A stretch of DNA of 64,000 nucleotides from Lactarius indigo (taxonomy: Eukaryota; Basidiomycota; Agaricomycetes; Russulales; Russulaceae). The notes beneath the pieces were generated by a model, which saw nothing but the letters and a program-made list of their open reading frames with translations, was not told the DNA's origin and did not search any database. The position numbers and the translations under genes are program-made. Positions 31,465 through 42,331 of this stretch are shown one piece after another. Each line of letters opens with the position of its first letter. Position 1 is the first letter of the stretch. The stretch spans positions 744,001-808,000 of the forward strand of contig JAFKAC010000018.1 of the NCBI GenBank assembly GCA_025766275.1, in the 5' to 3' direction.

Positions 31465-34400
31465 ATGACGCCTCAAGCTACTTCAAGACACACCTGCCCA
31501 TGCTCCAAGTGCTATGGAAGTTCAAAACGTGTCACCAAACGCACAATTGAGGCCCATTTGGATCAAGATCGACTCTTTCTACAATCCCTCCCACCGGACG
31601 CCGATTCTGCCCATCTCGTGCAATCGCACGTTGACCAGACCATCCACCTTCTGTCCCAACTCCATGGAGGCTCTGGGCTGCTTTCTGCAGTACCAGATGT
31701 TGATAGATCTCGCTCAGAGGAACCAGAAGGTATGTATTACGATTATTATTATTATTATTATTATTATTATTTTTAACCCTAAAGCGGCACAGATCCACCA
31801 GTCCAGCTGACTAACACCGACTCCGAGGATTTCGGGCAGCCTGATTACCATCAAGGGGATGCTGTGGAGCCTGGTAAGTGTATTATTCTAATATAAAGTG
31901 ATGTCCATGCTTACTGCTGCATGATGTTAGATCTTTTTAGTCCTGATATGGACTTTGATCTAGGCTCTCCTGATCTGGCTTATCTAGGGATGGACCCGAA
32001 TGTCTCTGACTCAGAGATGGACCCCACTGCACTGCCTGAGGCTGGCTCTGGATTTGTGGGCTCTGGCTTTGGCTCTGGCTCTGACTCTGACTCTGATGAT
32101 GAGGCTGAGGCTGAGCTTCATCCTGCTTTGGTGTCCCCCAGCTCCTTTTTTGAGGGGGAGCCAGCTGATGTCAGTTCTGATGAGGGCGATGACTTTGGTG
32201 GTGCTGACTTTCCAGAAGTTGTGAGACGACTTCGGACACAGCTTTTATCTGGCTATACCCTTCCCAATCACCCACCCATTGATGACCCTCGAGGTCGTAT
32301 GCTTACCCAAGATGAGGCACTGTCTTTAAAGCACTACATTGCCTGGGTCGACTCACGTGGTACTGTGAAGGCATACAAGCTCCATGCACATGTCCTTCAA
32401 GAGGCTACAGGCATTGAGATCCTCAGCCTATATATGGTGCGGAAGCTTGCCATAGAGCTTACAGGGCTGTCATCTCAGCTGGTTGACATGTGCCCTAAAA
32501 GCTGCATGGCCTTCACTGGAGAGTTTAAAGACCTTTCTTCATGCACCTATATTCGCAACAAACAGCTTGGGCCATGTGGCCAGCAGTGCTATGACAAGAA
32601 TGGTCATCCAAGGGCTCAAATGTTCTACACCCCCATTGCCCCTATTATCCAGTCATTCTATATGAATCAGAACATGGCGAAAGCTATGCAATACCGACAT
32701 GAGCACTTACAAAAGGCTCTGAAAGAGCTAGAGCCTGATTTATCCCCCACCACACACTCAGATTTCTCTGACTCCATTAGTCATATTAATCACTCCTATT
32801 TATTCCAAGATCCCAGAGACACTGCAATAACTATCTCAGGTGATGGCGCTCAGCTCACTATGAAGAAGCAGTCTGATGTATGGGTCCTTGTTGTCACAAT
32901 TTTAAACCTTCCTCCCAACATGCGGTCTAAGGCTGCCAACATCATCATTCCACTTGTCATTCCTGGGCCCTCTTCACCTGGAAATGTGGAGTCATTCATT
33001 TATGTCCTCTATGAGGAACTTGCAAGGCTCAGTGTTGGTGTATGGTCTTGGGATGCACTCTCAGAACAACACTTCCTCTTAAAGGTCTTTCTTTGTGGTG
33101 TTCTTGGAGATATGCTTGGTTCTGCAAAACTCAGCAGAATGGCGGGACATATGGCTATATATGGGTGCCGTTTTAGTATGGTGCGGGGTGCACGCACTAG
33201 TAAAGACAGAGGTATGAGTATATTTCTTAAATATTATTGTATCATTTTATCTTACTATTTTATCTTAGGTGCTAAATCCCAGTACTATCCAATCTCTCCA
33301 CCTCAAAAACAGGAGATCAATAGTGATCGTCCTGATTATGACATTTTTGCCTTGCCACTTCGAACTCTAGAAGACTACTGGGCAATTGTCAAGAGGCTTG
33401 AAGCTGCAAAGAGCAATAAGACACAGTATGCAGCAATTGTAAAGGAAACTGGTGTCTCTGGTCTTCCCATTTGTGCAGCCAGCCCTGCCTTTTCACATCC
33501 CTTCTTTTTCCCACTTGACCCCTTCCATCTCTTCTATGAAAACTGCATGCCACATATCTGGGATATATGGGTCTCATTTAGCTCTGAGTCAGAAGATGTC
33601 TTTATGGGTCAAGATATGGCTTCAAAGCTTGGAGCAGAGGTTGAAAGTGCTATGGCGACACTCCCCCCCTCCTTCTGTGGACCTATTTGGGATCCATTTA
33701 AAAAGCGACAAAGTCAATATAAGATATTTGAATGGATGGCCCTCCTCCACTGGTATATTGTCCCTATTACATTGGAGCTTGGATTCAATCCAGAAGTGAT
33801 CAAGAACTTTGCCATATTCTCAAATGTAGTGGAGTATGCTATGACAGCTGTCCCTCGAACAAGAGATGATTTAGCCAAGCTTTATGACAAGATTGTCCTT
33901 TTTCTTCAAGGATTTGAACATCTCTATGTTGGCAATGACCCATCCAAGGTTTCCCGCTGCAGACTATGCATCTTTCAGCTCATCCATATTCCCTTCCATA
34001 TTTCATATAATGGCTCTATCAGATTTGGCTCCCAAGCTACATGTGAGTGGGCCATTGGAGATATTGGACATGGTATAAAGTCAAAAAAGTCCCCCTTCAA
34101 AAATATTGTCTCATACAAGACAGACAAACAGTCTGTTAGAATCCTACATCTCTCTTATCCAACACTCTCCCCAGAACCACAAGCAAGGGCTCAAAGGACT
34201 TCACTATTCAAAAAAATTCCTATCACCAACAAGCACCCTGACTTGAAGGACCACTCACAGGCAATTCTGTCTTATCCTGAAATAAAGCCAGGTTCCACAT
34301 ACTTGCGCTGGGGAAAGTGCCCTCTTCCTGATGGTGTTACCCTTACAAGCCAGCTCTTTGAGCTTTCAAAAAGGACTTCACGCTCCTCAAGGTACTTTGA

Positions 34401-34749
34401 GGCTCAGCTAGGGCTGTTACAGTCAAAAGATAAGCCTATAGATGAAACAGAGATAGAGGTAGAGAAGACCAAACCAATATTTGGAGAGGCCTTAGCCTTC
34501 TATACTGTTTCTGGCCTCTCCCTTGTTGTCTATCATCCATTGATAGAGCACCACCAAAAGTTTGGAAGATGGTCTGGGAAGTGGTCATCAGAAGTACTTA
34601 CCCTTGAGACATCAGCTATAGTCAGCCTTATTGGGATTTGGACTTACAAAGATCATGTTCATATTTTGCGAAGACATCCTGGACTTACCCTACTAACCCC
34701 AGATGAATGTGGTCTTGATGGTGAAGTTGACTTGGAATTGTCGTACTAG
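31465..34749 (+). CDS. Tnp2-type (CMC/CACTA-like) transposase, intact
   Basis: Model join(31465-31729, 31793-31873, 31931-33211, 33269-34749) gives about 1035 residues with no stop; all introns are GT...AG and phases agree. N-terminus has a Cys/His cluster (CPCSKCYGSSK...TIEAHLDQD), then an acidic region, then the Tnp2 blocks: CPKSCMAFTGEFKDL with a following Cys cluster, ISGDGAQLTMKKQSDVW (catalytic Asp candidate), NIIIPLVIPGPSSPGNVESF, LCGVLGDMLG (second Asp candidate), and PLDPFHLFYENCMPHIW. Family assignment is from remembered motif order. It lacks the TGA decay of its neighbours, so the element may be recent and mobile. Confidence 0.85.
31741..31772 (+). repeat. ATT microsatellite in transposase intron 1
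   Basis: About ten ATT units inside the first intron, just before the CCCTAAAG...CACAG acceptor region. Confidence 0.85.
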
Positions 34750-34990
34750 ACTCATCTGTATTTACAAGACCAACATGTTTAGCTACAGAAACTGTGATTG
34801 CGGAAATGACATACCGGCTGAGCTTGTGTCTTGAGTATTCAGAGTCCACCTCTGCCCGCACCTACTAATGTGCGGGCCGCAAGGGCCATGGTGAGAGATG
34901 AAGGTGGTCTCCCCAAAGAAAGGCGCCATCCCAAACACAATCAAGTGGAGCGCCTGTAAATGTTAGTGGGAAGAACAACGCAGATGGCTG

Positions 34991-35395
34991 GCGACCCGAA
35001 CGTGACGATGGTGCTTACACCTGCCCATTCCTGCGTTGGGCTTCGCGCTCGACGTCCTCGCCAGCGCCATCTTGGCGGTCTTGCCTGCCTCGACCATTCA
35101 TACCCGATGATGGCACAAAGTTGGACAGTCTCGAAGGACTTGAAGACCTGCTGTCGTGCAGTCTCTGGGTTTGCCGTCAACGCGTCAACTCAGATGACCG
35201 ACTCACCGGTGACCCGAATGTGATGATGGTGCTTACACCTGAGCAGTGCCCATTCCTGCATCGGGCTTCACGCTCATCTTCCTTGCCAGCACTGCGCTCA
35301 GCGCCATCTTGGCGGTCTCGCCTGCCTCAACCATTTGTACCCGACGACGACACAAAGCTGGACGGTCTCGAAGAACTTGAAGACCTGCTGTCGTG
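34991..35395. repeat. Direct repeat of about 170-190 bp in the Tnp2 element
   Basis: Two copies (34991-35159 and 35209-35395) sharing GTGCTTACACCTG, GCGCCATCTTGGCGGTC and GAAGACCTGCTGTCGTG. No protein assigned. The gap before it (34750-34990) has no gene but holds a small hairpin CCCGCAC...GTGCGGG near 34856-34878. Confidence 0.8.
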
Positions 35396-35869
35396 AAATT
35401 TCCAGGTTCCAAGTCGACGGCAAACATAAAGGATATCCGAGAAACGCTAAGTTCAGTTTCGGCTTAGACTGGGAATAAGCACACTCACCAAAAATTGCAT
35501 CGGTCGAACAACCTCCGCTGACCAGCGGCGACCAGTTTGAATTTGCATGGTTGTGTCTCGATCGGATAAGACGTCATTAGGTTTGTTCGCGTAGGTAGGC
35601 GAGTCGAATAGGCCCAGGAGGAACATGGTGAATGACGAGGGGTAGAGGGGAAAGTGAGAGTGTTTAAGACGCCTGAGCGACTGGATGTCATTTGTTTAGA
35701 CCGAGTGCGATTGATTGAGGCCTTGCTTGGCGACAAAGGACGACGTTATCGCCGAGGGGTAAGCCTGGAAAGTGCCTTGGGGCATTAGAGGTGTGTGTTC
35801 CTGCGTTCGATTCTCAAAGCTGACCAAGAGGAGGAAAACAAGGAAGCCAGTCGTTGGGTGAACATCAGC

Positions 35870-36785
35870 CGCATGTCGTCGCGGAACGCCGTCATGGTCT
35901 TGTACTGGTGTGAGTTGATGCGCTTGCGTATGTGCGAGAGCGCGATGGGCAACGGGATGATGCGGTAATAGTCGGGGTATTCGCGTTTGTTGGGCAGCTC
36001 GTGGAAGAGATCGCACTGTTTCCGACCGTTCTTGTCGGCGCAGTTCATGATCGCCTTGTAACACTCATTGAAAGCTTTCTTCATTCGCTCCTTGAGCGCC
36101 GTTGGTGGTTCAGAAGTCTTGACTTTCCGACGTTTCTGTAGCGGTGTCAAAGAAACGCCTTGATCGCACAACAAATGACATACCAAGTCACAATCCTCCT
36201 CCTCATCGTCCATCACCGAGGGCGTGACAGACATCAACTTGTTATTCCCACCGCGTTTCCGCTTCCCGTTCAGAGGTTCGAAGTCCCCTTCGTTCACTTT
36301 CACTTTACCCTTACGTTCGCACCCACGGCCGCCCTCAGACATTGGAGTGCCAGTGCCAGACTCTAGTTTAGCTGCCCTTCGTGCTTGCTTGAGCTGAGCC
36401 TGTTCAGATAGCTGCTGGATGTCTTCGCCCTGACATTTGTCAGAGAAAAGGCAACGGACAGTGATAAAGCGCCCACCACTGTCCACTGATTGTCACTGAG
36501 ACCATCATTATAGTTGATGACTGCCATACGACGGTGACCGCGACCCTCGGCCTCTTCCGACTCGTCCTTGACATCGAATGGTTCATCGGTGCGGTAGCAA
36601 TCTGGCAGCTCATTGAGTGCGATGAGCGGCGGAGGAGGCTTGCCACGATTTCCAGCCGCTTTCCAGTTCATGGCTGCATCACAATCGCGTTGCGCATCCA
36701 TCTCAGCGAAGAGATGCTCCTCCTCATCTGATCGCACGATGAGCCCGTTAATCTCATCGTTGTTCATATCACATACAACCAAGAG
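35870..36785 (-). pseudogene. Captured SNF2/STH1-like remodeler fragment: SnAC and bromodomain
   Basis: Minus-strand exons match the C-terminal part of a SWI/SNF or RSC ATPase: NDEINGLIVRSDEEEHLFAEMD (SnAC region), GNRGKPPPPLIALNELPDCY, GRGHRR...YNDGLSD, a basic linker (GKRKRGGNN), and most of a bromodomain (YKAIMN...LFHELPNKREYPDYYRIIPLPIALSHIRKRI...FRDDMRLMF). Helicase motor domains are missing and the frame is broken between pieces. The bromodomain stops abruptly near 35870; its final helix is on the opposite strand at 36786. This looks like a host gene fragment picked up by the transposon and then rearranged. Confidence 0.8.
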
Positions 36786-37037
36786 GGCTCGTGGGTGTAC
36801 GTCGATACGGTCGAGATGGAGAAGGTCTTTGACGCCACATACGCGCGTCATGTTGCCAACTCGGGGCTCCCAGGCGCTGATGTTTCAGTAGTCCCTGTTG
36901 GTGGAGGCAGTCTAGAGGAAGCCCTGACGCCAATGGACGAGGATCGAGAGGAGGGCCGGCCCCCGCCCAAGACCAAGACAGGACACAAGCAGATCATCAG
37001 CGATGACGAATATCTGACACCCAGCGATGACGATTGA
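36786..37037 (+). pseudogene. Captured SNF2/STH1-like fragment: bromodomain end and C-terminal tail
   Basis: Plus-strand reading GSWVYVDTVEMEKVFDATY continues the bromodomain that ends near 35870 on the minus strand, then runs through a tail rich in Asp, Glu and Pro to DDEYLTPSDDD and TGA at 37037. It abuts the minus-strand fragment directly. The simplest explanation is an inversion of the 35870-36785 segment after capture. Confidence 0.75.
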
Positions 37038-37138
37038 GCATACCTTATAATCCTGTTTTTGTCTATCACGTATCATATTCTCACCATCTTAGTGACTATT
37101 TGCCGTGTCGGGTTCTGGTGGAGACTGTTTCTTCGTTT

Positions 37139-38700
37139 TCATTTTATGCAGTCCGCTAAACTACCTGTAGTAGAATCACGTTTTTGTATTTCTTTATTGC
37201 TGTGAAAAAAGGGGGTTATGCCCACTAGATCAGACCAGACGGACGGAACTCTACCACGAGATCTACTCACGCTGACACTTGCGATAGCAGTTGGCGTTGA
37301 CAACAATGAAGGCATCCTCGGAAGAGGGATTTCCGCCAGCGAGATCTGTGAAGTTGAGTGAGTGTCATCCAACACCACTGGATCAGAACTTACTGGTATC
37401 AAGACGGTTGTCCTGTGCGTCGACAAGAGGGACAGTTCTGTTGAAACATCCTCCAAGATGGGCTCCCCAAAAAGAGACTGGTTGTCTAAGATATCCGACC
37501 CCAAAGAGATAGAAGACGCCATCGAGACCGAAGGTAGTGTCCTAGTCAACGTGACCTAGGACCATTCTGGGATCAGTATGGGTGTTAAAACTGTCGTGCA
37601 AGACGGTGCTCAAAGGGATGGAGATGGGACAGTTGGAGGAGCGCTCGGTGACAGAGATGGTGTTGCCAAGTCCCTGTAGGTGATGGTGATGGTTTTGCCG
37701 GCGCAGAGACCGATATCGATATGATAGGCGTGAGAGAAGGCAAGGATGGTGACAAATAGGTAATTGGTGGTGACTCGCCCAACTGGCTTTCATCGGTGGT
37801 ACTCAGCCAGCTGGGTCCCTGAGAAGTGCATGCAGACGCCGTGGGTCGCAAGAAAGACGTGTCAAAGGAGATATCTGGACCCTCAGGGAAGGCTATAGAG
37901 TGAACTGAAGGGGACGCTCGTAGTATCGATGATTCATATGTACCATCCGTTTCTGGTGCCCAGTGGGATCTTGAAATCGAGACCAAGAGGCTCGAGGGGA
38001 CTCAAGGGCTTACAAGATGATGCAAAGGAATCGTACTTGGGGTAAGACTCAGTAACTGATGATAATAACGTCATCGTTGGCAGCGACTCCAGACAGTCAA
38101 TGGGAGAAGGACCGGGTAAGGACGGCGGAACAGAATTGATGGACCCCTTCTACAAGCGGTGAGGCTGGCTCTTCGACAGGCTCAGGGATAGCCTGAACTT
38201 CTTCGTCAACAGGCCGTACGATGATTTGCAGGGGTTCCTCAACCGACTGAGGGGCAAAGACGCAAATGACCCCTGCAAAGTAAGAGTGAGCCTCATTCAA
38301 CACGCTTGATGTGATTTGGTGTGAGAACTTACCGGTTTTGAGAGCACCGCCGGAGGTAATCCTTGAAGGGAAGGAGAGGGTCTCGGAATGGTCGGAGGGT
38401 CGGAGGAACAGTCAGTGATGGGGATGTTGACCAAAGTAGAGACTGATATCAATGCTGTGACGATGCAGTTCCCGGAGAGTTTAGTCAATGACATTGACAT
38501 CAATACGATATGGGTAAGACAATTCTGCTCCAGAGTAATGAGAGGAAGAATAGATGAGCGAGCTAGTAGCATCCCTCCAGGGAAAGGGAAAGACTCACAT
38601 CTGCTGCACTGCCCAGCGGGTTCCCGTGTCCCCCCAATCATCATTACTAGTATCGTCCATTGCCCTTGTCGTTTCCATCAGCGTTGTTGAGATTGGTCTT
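37139..38700 (-). other. Possible Ser/Pro-rich exons, unassigned
   Basis: Several minus-strand open stretches (37139-37549, 37585-37986, 38100-38300, 38300-38640) are rich in Ser, Pro and Thr and separated by intron-like gaps. They could be a decayed or captured gene. No domain or reliable start was found. Confidence 0.25.
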
Positions 38701-38804
38701 ATTCAATACTAAGACATCGCTGGGTTGGTGCAGATAATCACGGATTCGGATTACAGTAAGGCAATCATAACTGAGTTTCATTATGTAAGTAAAAAAAAGA
38801 CAAT

Positions 38805-38827
38805 CTTAGGGCGTCTCGCGCCCTAAG
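38805..38827. repeat. Perfect 9-bp hairpin next to the hAT insertion site
   Basis: CTTAGGGCG, five-base loop TCTCG, CGCCCTAAG. Its right arm overlaps the CTAAGTAT target duplication of the hAT element. Confidence 0.7.
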
Positions 38828-38830
38828 TAT

Positions 38831-41800
38831 CAGTGTTGGACAGTTGCCGACTAAGGTCAAGAGTCAATGTCATCACATGTCAACTAGTCGGTGACTAGTC
38901 GCCGACTGTGGAACGACCATGACTTTTCTCATCCCGTGACAGTAGCACATTCCGGAATCTGTATTGAGTAATATCGTACGATTTCTCTTATTCCATACCA
39001 CAATGACTCATAGTGGCCGGTCATCTAATCGTTCTTGGGTCCGTGACTTCTTTAAGGACCACCCAAAACTTGCCCAAAAAGCACCTGAAGCATACTCGGG
39101 CACGCAGACAACCCACGACAAAGCAAAAGTATACTGCAAGCTCTGTTTGGTCAAGCACATCAATGAGGTCCTTGAACAAGACACAAGAGCTGTTGAAGCG
39201 GGTACTCGGCAGTTTGTTCGATCCAATGATATGATCGAACTGGAGCGTGCGTAACACTATCACATCAAAATTTCTTAGCTCAATTTCTTTTCGATTAGTT
39301 TTTTCAGTTAGGCAGAATGAGGCTGGCCGCGGGTGGTTATCAGCACGTACAGAGGGGCTGGTCAATCATCTTCGACTCTGCGATCTTCAGCCCCCAGCAG
39401 TGCTTGAGAAAGCTCAGGCACATAAAGATCGTGTGTTGGGAACCACTGCAGCTGGCAAAAGGACCCGTCGCGATATGGAGGAAGAATCTGAAGATCCTGA
39501 GGCATCGTCATCGCTATTCTGACAACGCAGCATATCACCGTATCCGGGTCAACTACCTGCGTTCCATGTTCAAACACCTTCTGAGACCTTCCAGTCCCCG
39601 TACACCCTCTCAGTCGTATCAAGGGGATCTTATTCTGATTTTGAACGAGAGCCCTCTGTTGCCTCCTCTATCTCCACCTCATCGTCTAGCCGCGGTGCCT
39701 CTCCCTTCAACTTCCCGCAAATCCCATCTCAATCTCAATCTCGATCTTGACGCGGCGCGTCTCGTCCCTCTTCACTTAACCCTCAAGCACTCGCCAAACC
39801 GACCTGGTCAGACATACAACAGGTGCGCTTTGAGGAACGAATCACACGCATCACTGCAGCGGCGGGATTTCTGCTCTCGTGGGTGGAAAACCCAGAGTGG
39901 CTGGATTTTTGCAACGACTTTGTTCCACAGGCCAAGTCGCCAAGTCAAAAAGTTCTTACCAAACGTCTTCTGCCGCGAACACTCAACAAATTACAACAGA
40001 AGGCAAAGCAACGGGTAAGTGGCAAGAACGCAACTGCCTCGTGCGATGGCTGGACAGGCAAAAATTTCCATCATTACATCGCGTTTATGATCATGGTTGA
40101 TAAGAAGGTATGGCGCTTTTATTATGACGAGCACACTGTATCTGACTAGAACTAGGTCCATACAGTGAATGTTCATGACGCGTCTAACGAAAAAAGACGG
40201 CCAACAATCTATATAATCTAATGGTGGAAGTACTCGAGCGTCTTCAGTCAGAATGGAAGGTCACTGTTGTCGTGTTCATGACAGATGCATCTGGCGAATC
40301 TTGAAAAGCACGAAAGCTACTACTTGCGCGTTTTCCACACCTTGTATGCCCTGACTGTTTTGCGCACCAGGTTTGACTTTTTATTTATTTATATTCTTCG
40401 TTATACTGACACAATCGTTTCAAAGGTGAACCTCATTGTCGGGGACTACTTCAAGGCCGAGTCGATATATGTCAAGCATAGCAAGATGGCCTCAGATCTC
40501 ATCAGCTGGCTACGCAGCAAGACGTACGTCCTTGCCCACCTTCGGGAGATTCAGACGCAAAACGGACGGCCGCCGCTTACTGTGATTCGCGCGGTCTTAA
40601 CAAGGTGGACAGCACACTACCTCGCCTTCAAGTGTCTGCTCGAGCTCGAGCTCCCTCTCCGAACCCTCATTACTCAAGACGCAATGGCTTCATCCGATCA
40701 ACAGGTCTTCATCTCTCCAGGCTTGACAGCAGCAAATAAACGAAAGGCGCGTGAAATGAAAGCAGTCATTGAGGACAGCACTTTCTGGCACTCATTAGCT
40801 CGGTACGTCAATCCGAGATCAGTGGTATCGGTCTAATATTTTTTGATATAGCCTCAAGACGCATCTTGAACCCCTTGCGAGAGCCGCAAATGTGGCCCAA
40901 GCGGCATTCTGTCATTTGGATCAGACCTTGCTCACGTTTGGCTCCCTCAGCATATATTATCGCGAAATCATGGATCAAGACCCCGACAATGCCATCGGAT
41001 GTACAGCTATTCTCGACAGCATCGAGAAGTGGTGGGCAAAAGCAGACCAGGACATCTTCATTGCAGCCGTTCTTTTAAATCTGTTTGTCAAAACCGCCGC
41101 CTTTTCTCCTCGAGTTTCGTTCCTCACACGAGCTGGCGTGTTTACGCTGCTGAAGCGTTTGTATCAACGCTTCTTCTCCATCACCGAGTCCCCCGACCAG
41201 CTGTCCGCCAATATAAACACACTCTTCACAAACATCCAGGACTACTTCAGCGAGCATGGCAGCGACTTGGCAGCATATGCTGGTCCCATCAAAGATAGGG
41301 CGCAGGCTAATGGCGTGTCCCCAGATCTGGTTGAGCTATATGAGGGAATGGTTCCCATCACTGCCAGCTCCCCCCCAACACCACTCTTTAAGCTCGCACT
41401 TCACATCTTGTCCATTTGTCCTAATTCTGCCTCATGCGAGCGGTTGTTCAGTGTCTTCGGCAACACTCTCACAAAGCTCAGGAATCGTCTAGGAAAGTCC
41501 ACCCTCACCTCACTCGCAGAACTGAAAATGCACATACGCGATGAACACGTGCGCAACGGCGATACCAAACAGCGGCTGAAGCGCTTCTACGGGACCACAT
41601 CACGAGCAAGTCCCTCCTCAGGTCAACTGGAGTCCCTCCTCACCCCGCTGCTGCTGGACGATGAAGCAGGAGACATTGCAATGGATATTGATCCCGTGTT
41701 GCAGCAGTTGTCGGATGGTGAGACTGACGATTTTAATCGCATTACAGAGTCTTTCGGCAGGCAATCAGACTACGACAATGATGACGGGGACGGACAAATG

Positions 41801-42179
41801 CCGTCAACCATTTCAATTACAATTGTCGACCTTTTTAACCATGCAGAAAAAAATTGGATATCATTACATGAACGCAGCACGTCTCGGAGCCTAAACGAGG
41901 AACTGGAGCTCTATGAGCTCCTCAACTCGGACCCAGCAGGAGTGGAAGGTGTTGACGTAGAGATTGATCACGCTCTGGATAGTATATTCGTTGTCTAGTA
42001 TGCACGCGCGACACAACTTCGTTTTTTATGCATACAAATTAATTGCCGAATTGGGTGACACTGATTACCTCACTAACTGATGTAGGCATGGGAACAGTCA
42101 CGGTCATTTGCGGTCACTGACCCCATGGTCAGATGACTTTCCTGACTCTCACGACTAGTCACTGACTGGCACAACACTG
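38831..42179 (+). mobile_element. hAT transposon nested in the Tnp2 element
   Basis: 3349 bp with ends CAGTGTTGGACAGT and GGCACAACACTG and an exact 8-bp target duplication CTAAGTAT (38823-38830 and 42180-42187). Both features are typical of hAT elements. The subterminal parts carry GACTAGTC/GTCACTGAC words. It encodes one multi-exon transposase. Confidence 0.95.
39003..41998 (+). pseudogene. hAT transposase (BED finger, RNase H-like core, dimerisation domain)
   Basis: ATG at 39003. The N-terminal exons make a BED-type finger: CKLCL, then after an intron ending TTTTTTCAG the part GLVNHLRLCDLQPPAVL. The core follows: CDGWTGKNFHHYIAF (first Asp, about 40040), FMTDASGES (second Asp, about 40285), a PDCFAHQ block, and RWTAHYLAF. 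The C-terminal hAT dimerisation domain (CPNSASCERLFSVFGNTLTKLRNRL, about 41420-41490) is intact and followed by an acidic tail. TGA at 40302-40304 falls where hAT proteins have an Arg (SGES-R-KAR), so the copy is probably inactive. Confidence 0.87.
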
Positions 42180-42317
42180 CTAAGTATCACTCGTATTCAG
42201 ACTAGGTCTGACTACCAAATGACTAACGCCGGACTTTGCAAAATTTTCGACTACCGGCAGTCTCGGCTCGACCTGGATTCGACCACCTCCGGACCGCTGG
42301 TGACTAATTCCGGCTTT

Positions 42318-42331
42318 CCTTTTTTACTGAG
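42318..42331 (-). repeat. Right terminal inverted repeat of the Tnp2 element
   Basis: CCTTTTTTACTGAG, perfect inverse of 27855-27868. Between the hAT end and this repeat (42188-42317) the sequence is subterminal and rich in GACTA/TAGTC. Confidence 0.88.

Larger units (their letters stand above)
27855..42331. mobile_element. 14.5-kb Tnp2-type DNA transposon with cargo
   Basis: Inverted ends CTCAGTAAAAAAGG (27855-27868) and CCTTTTTTACTGAG (42318-42331). The flanking duplication is AGTCCCGC (27848-27855 and 42332-42339), eight bases if the outer C of the left end is counted with the target, otherwise seven. Removing the element rejoins element C pol in frame (HAG-LLTPY). Cargo: a multi-exon accessory gene (minus), an intact Tnp2-type transposase (plus), a rearranged SNF2 fragment, possible exons at 37.1-38.7 kb and a later hAT insertion. 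Both subterminal regions are rich in TAGTC/GACTA. Ends and duplication do not fit ordinary CACTA elements. Confidence 0.88.

Noticed and set aside
31465..34749. Plavaka or KDZ transposase for the 1035-residue protein
   Set aside because: The order of blocks (MAFTGEF Cys cluster, GDGAQL, VIPGPSSPGN, DPFHLFYEN) fits Tnp2 better, and the KDZ signature blocks seen at 21.6-22.1 kb are absent.
27855..42331. Ordinary CACTA element
   Set aside because: Ends do not read CACTA and the target duplication is seven or eight bases, not three.
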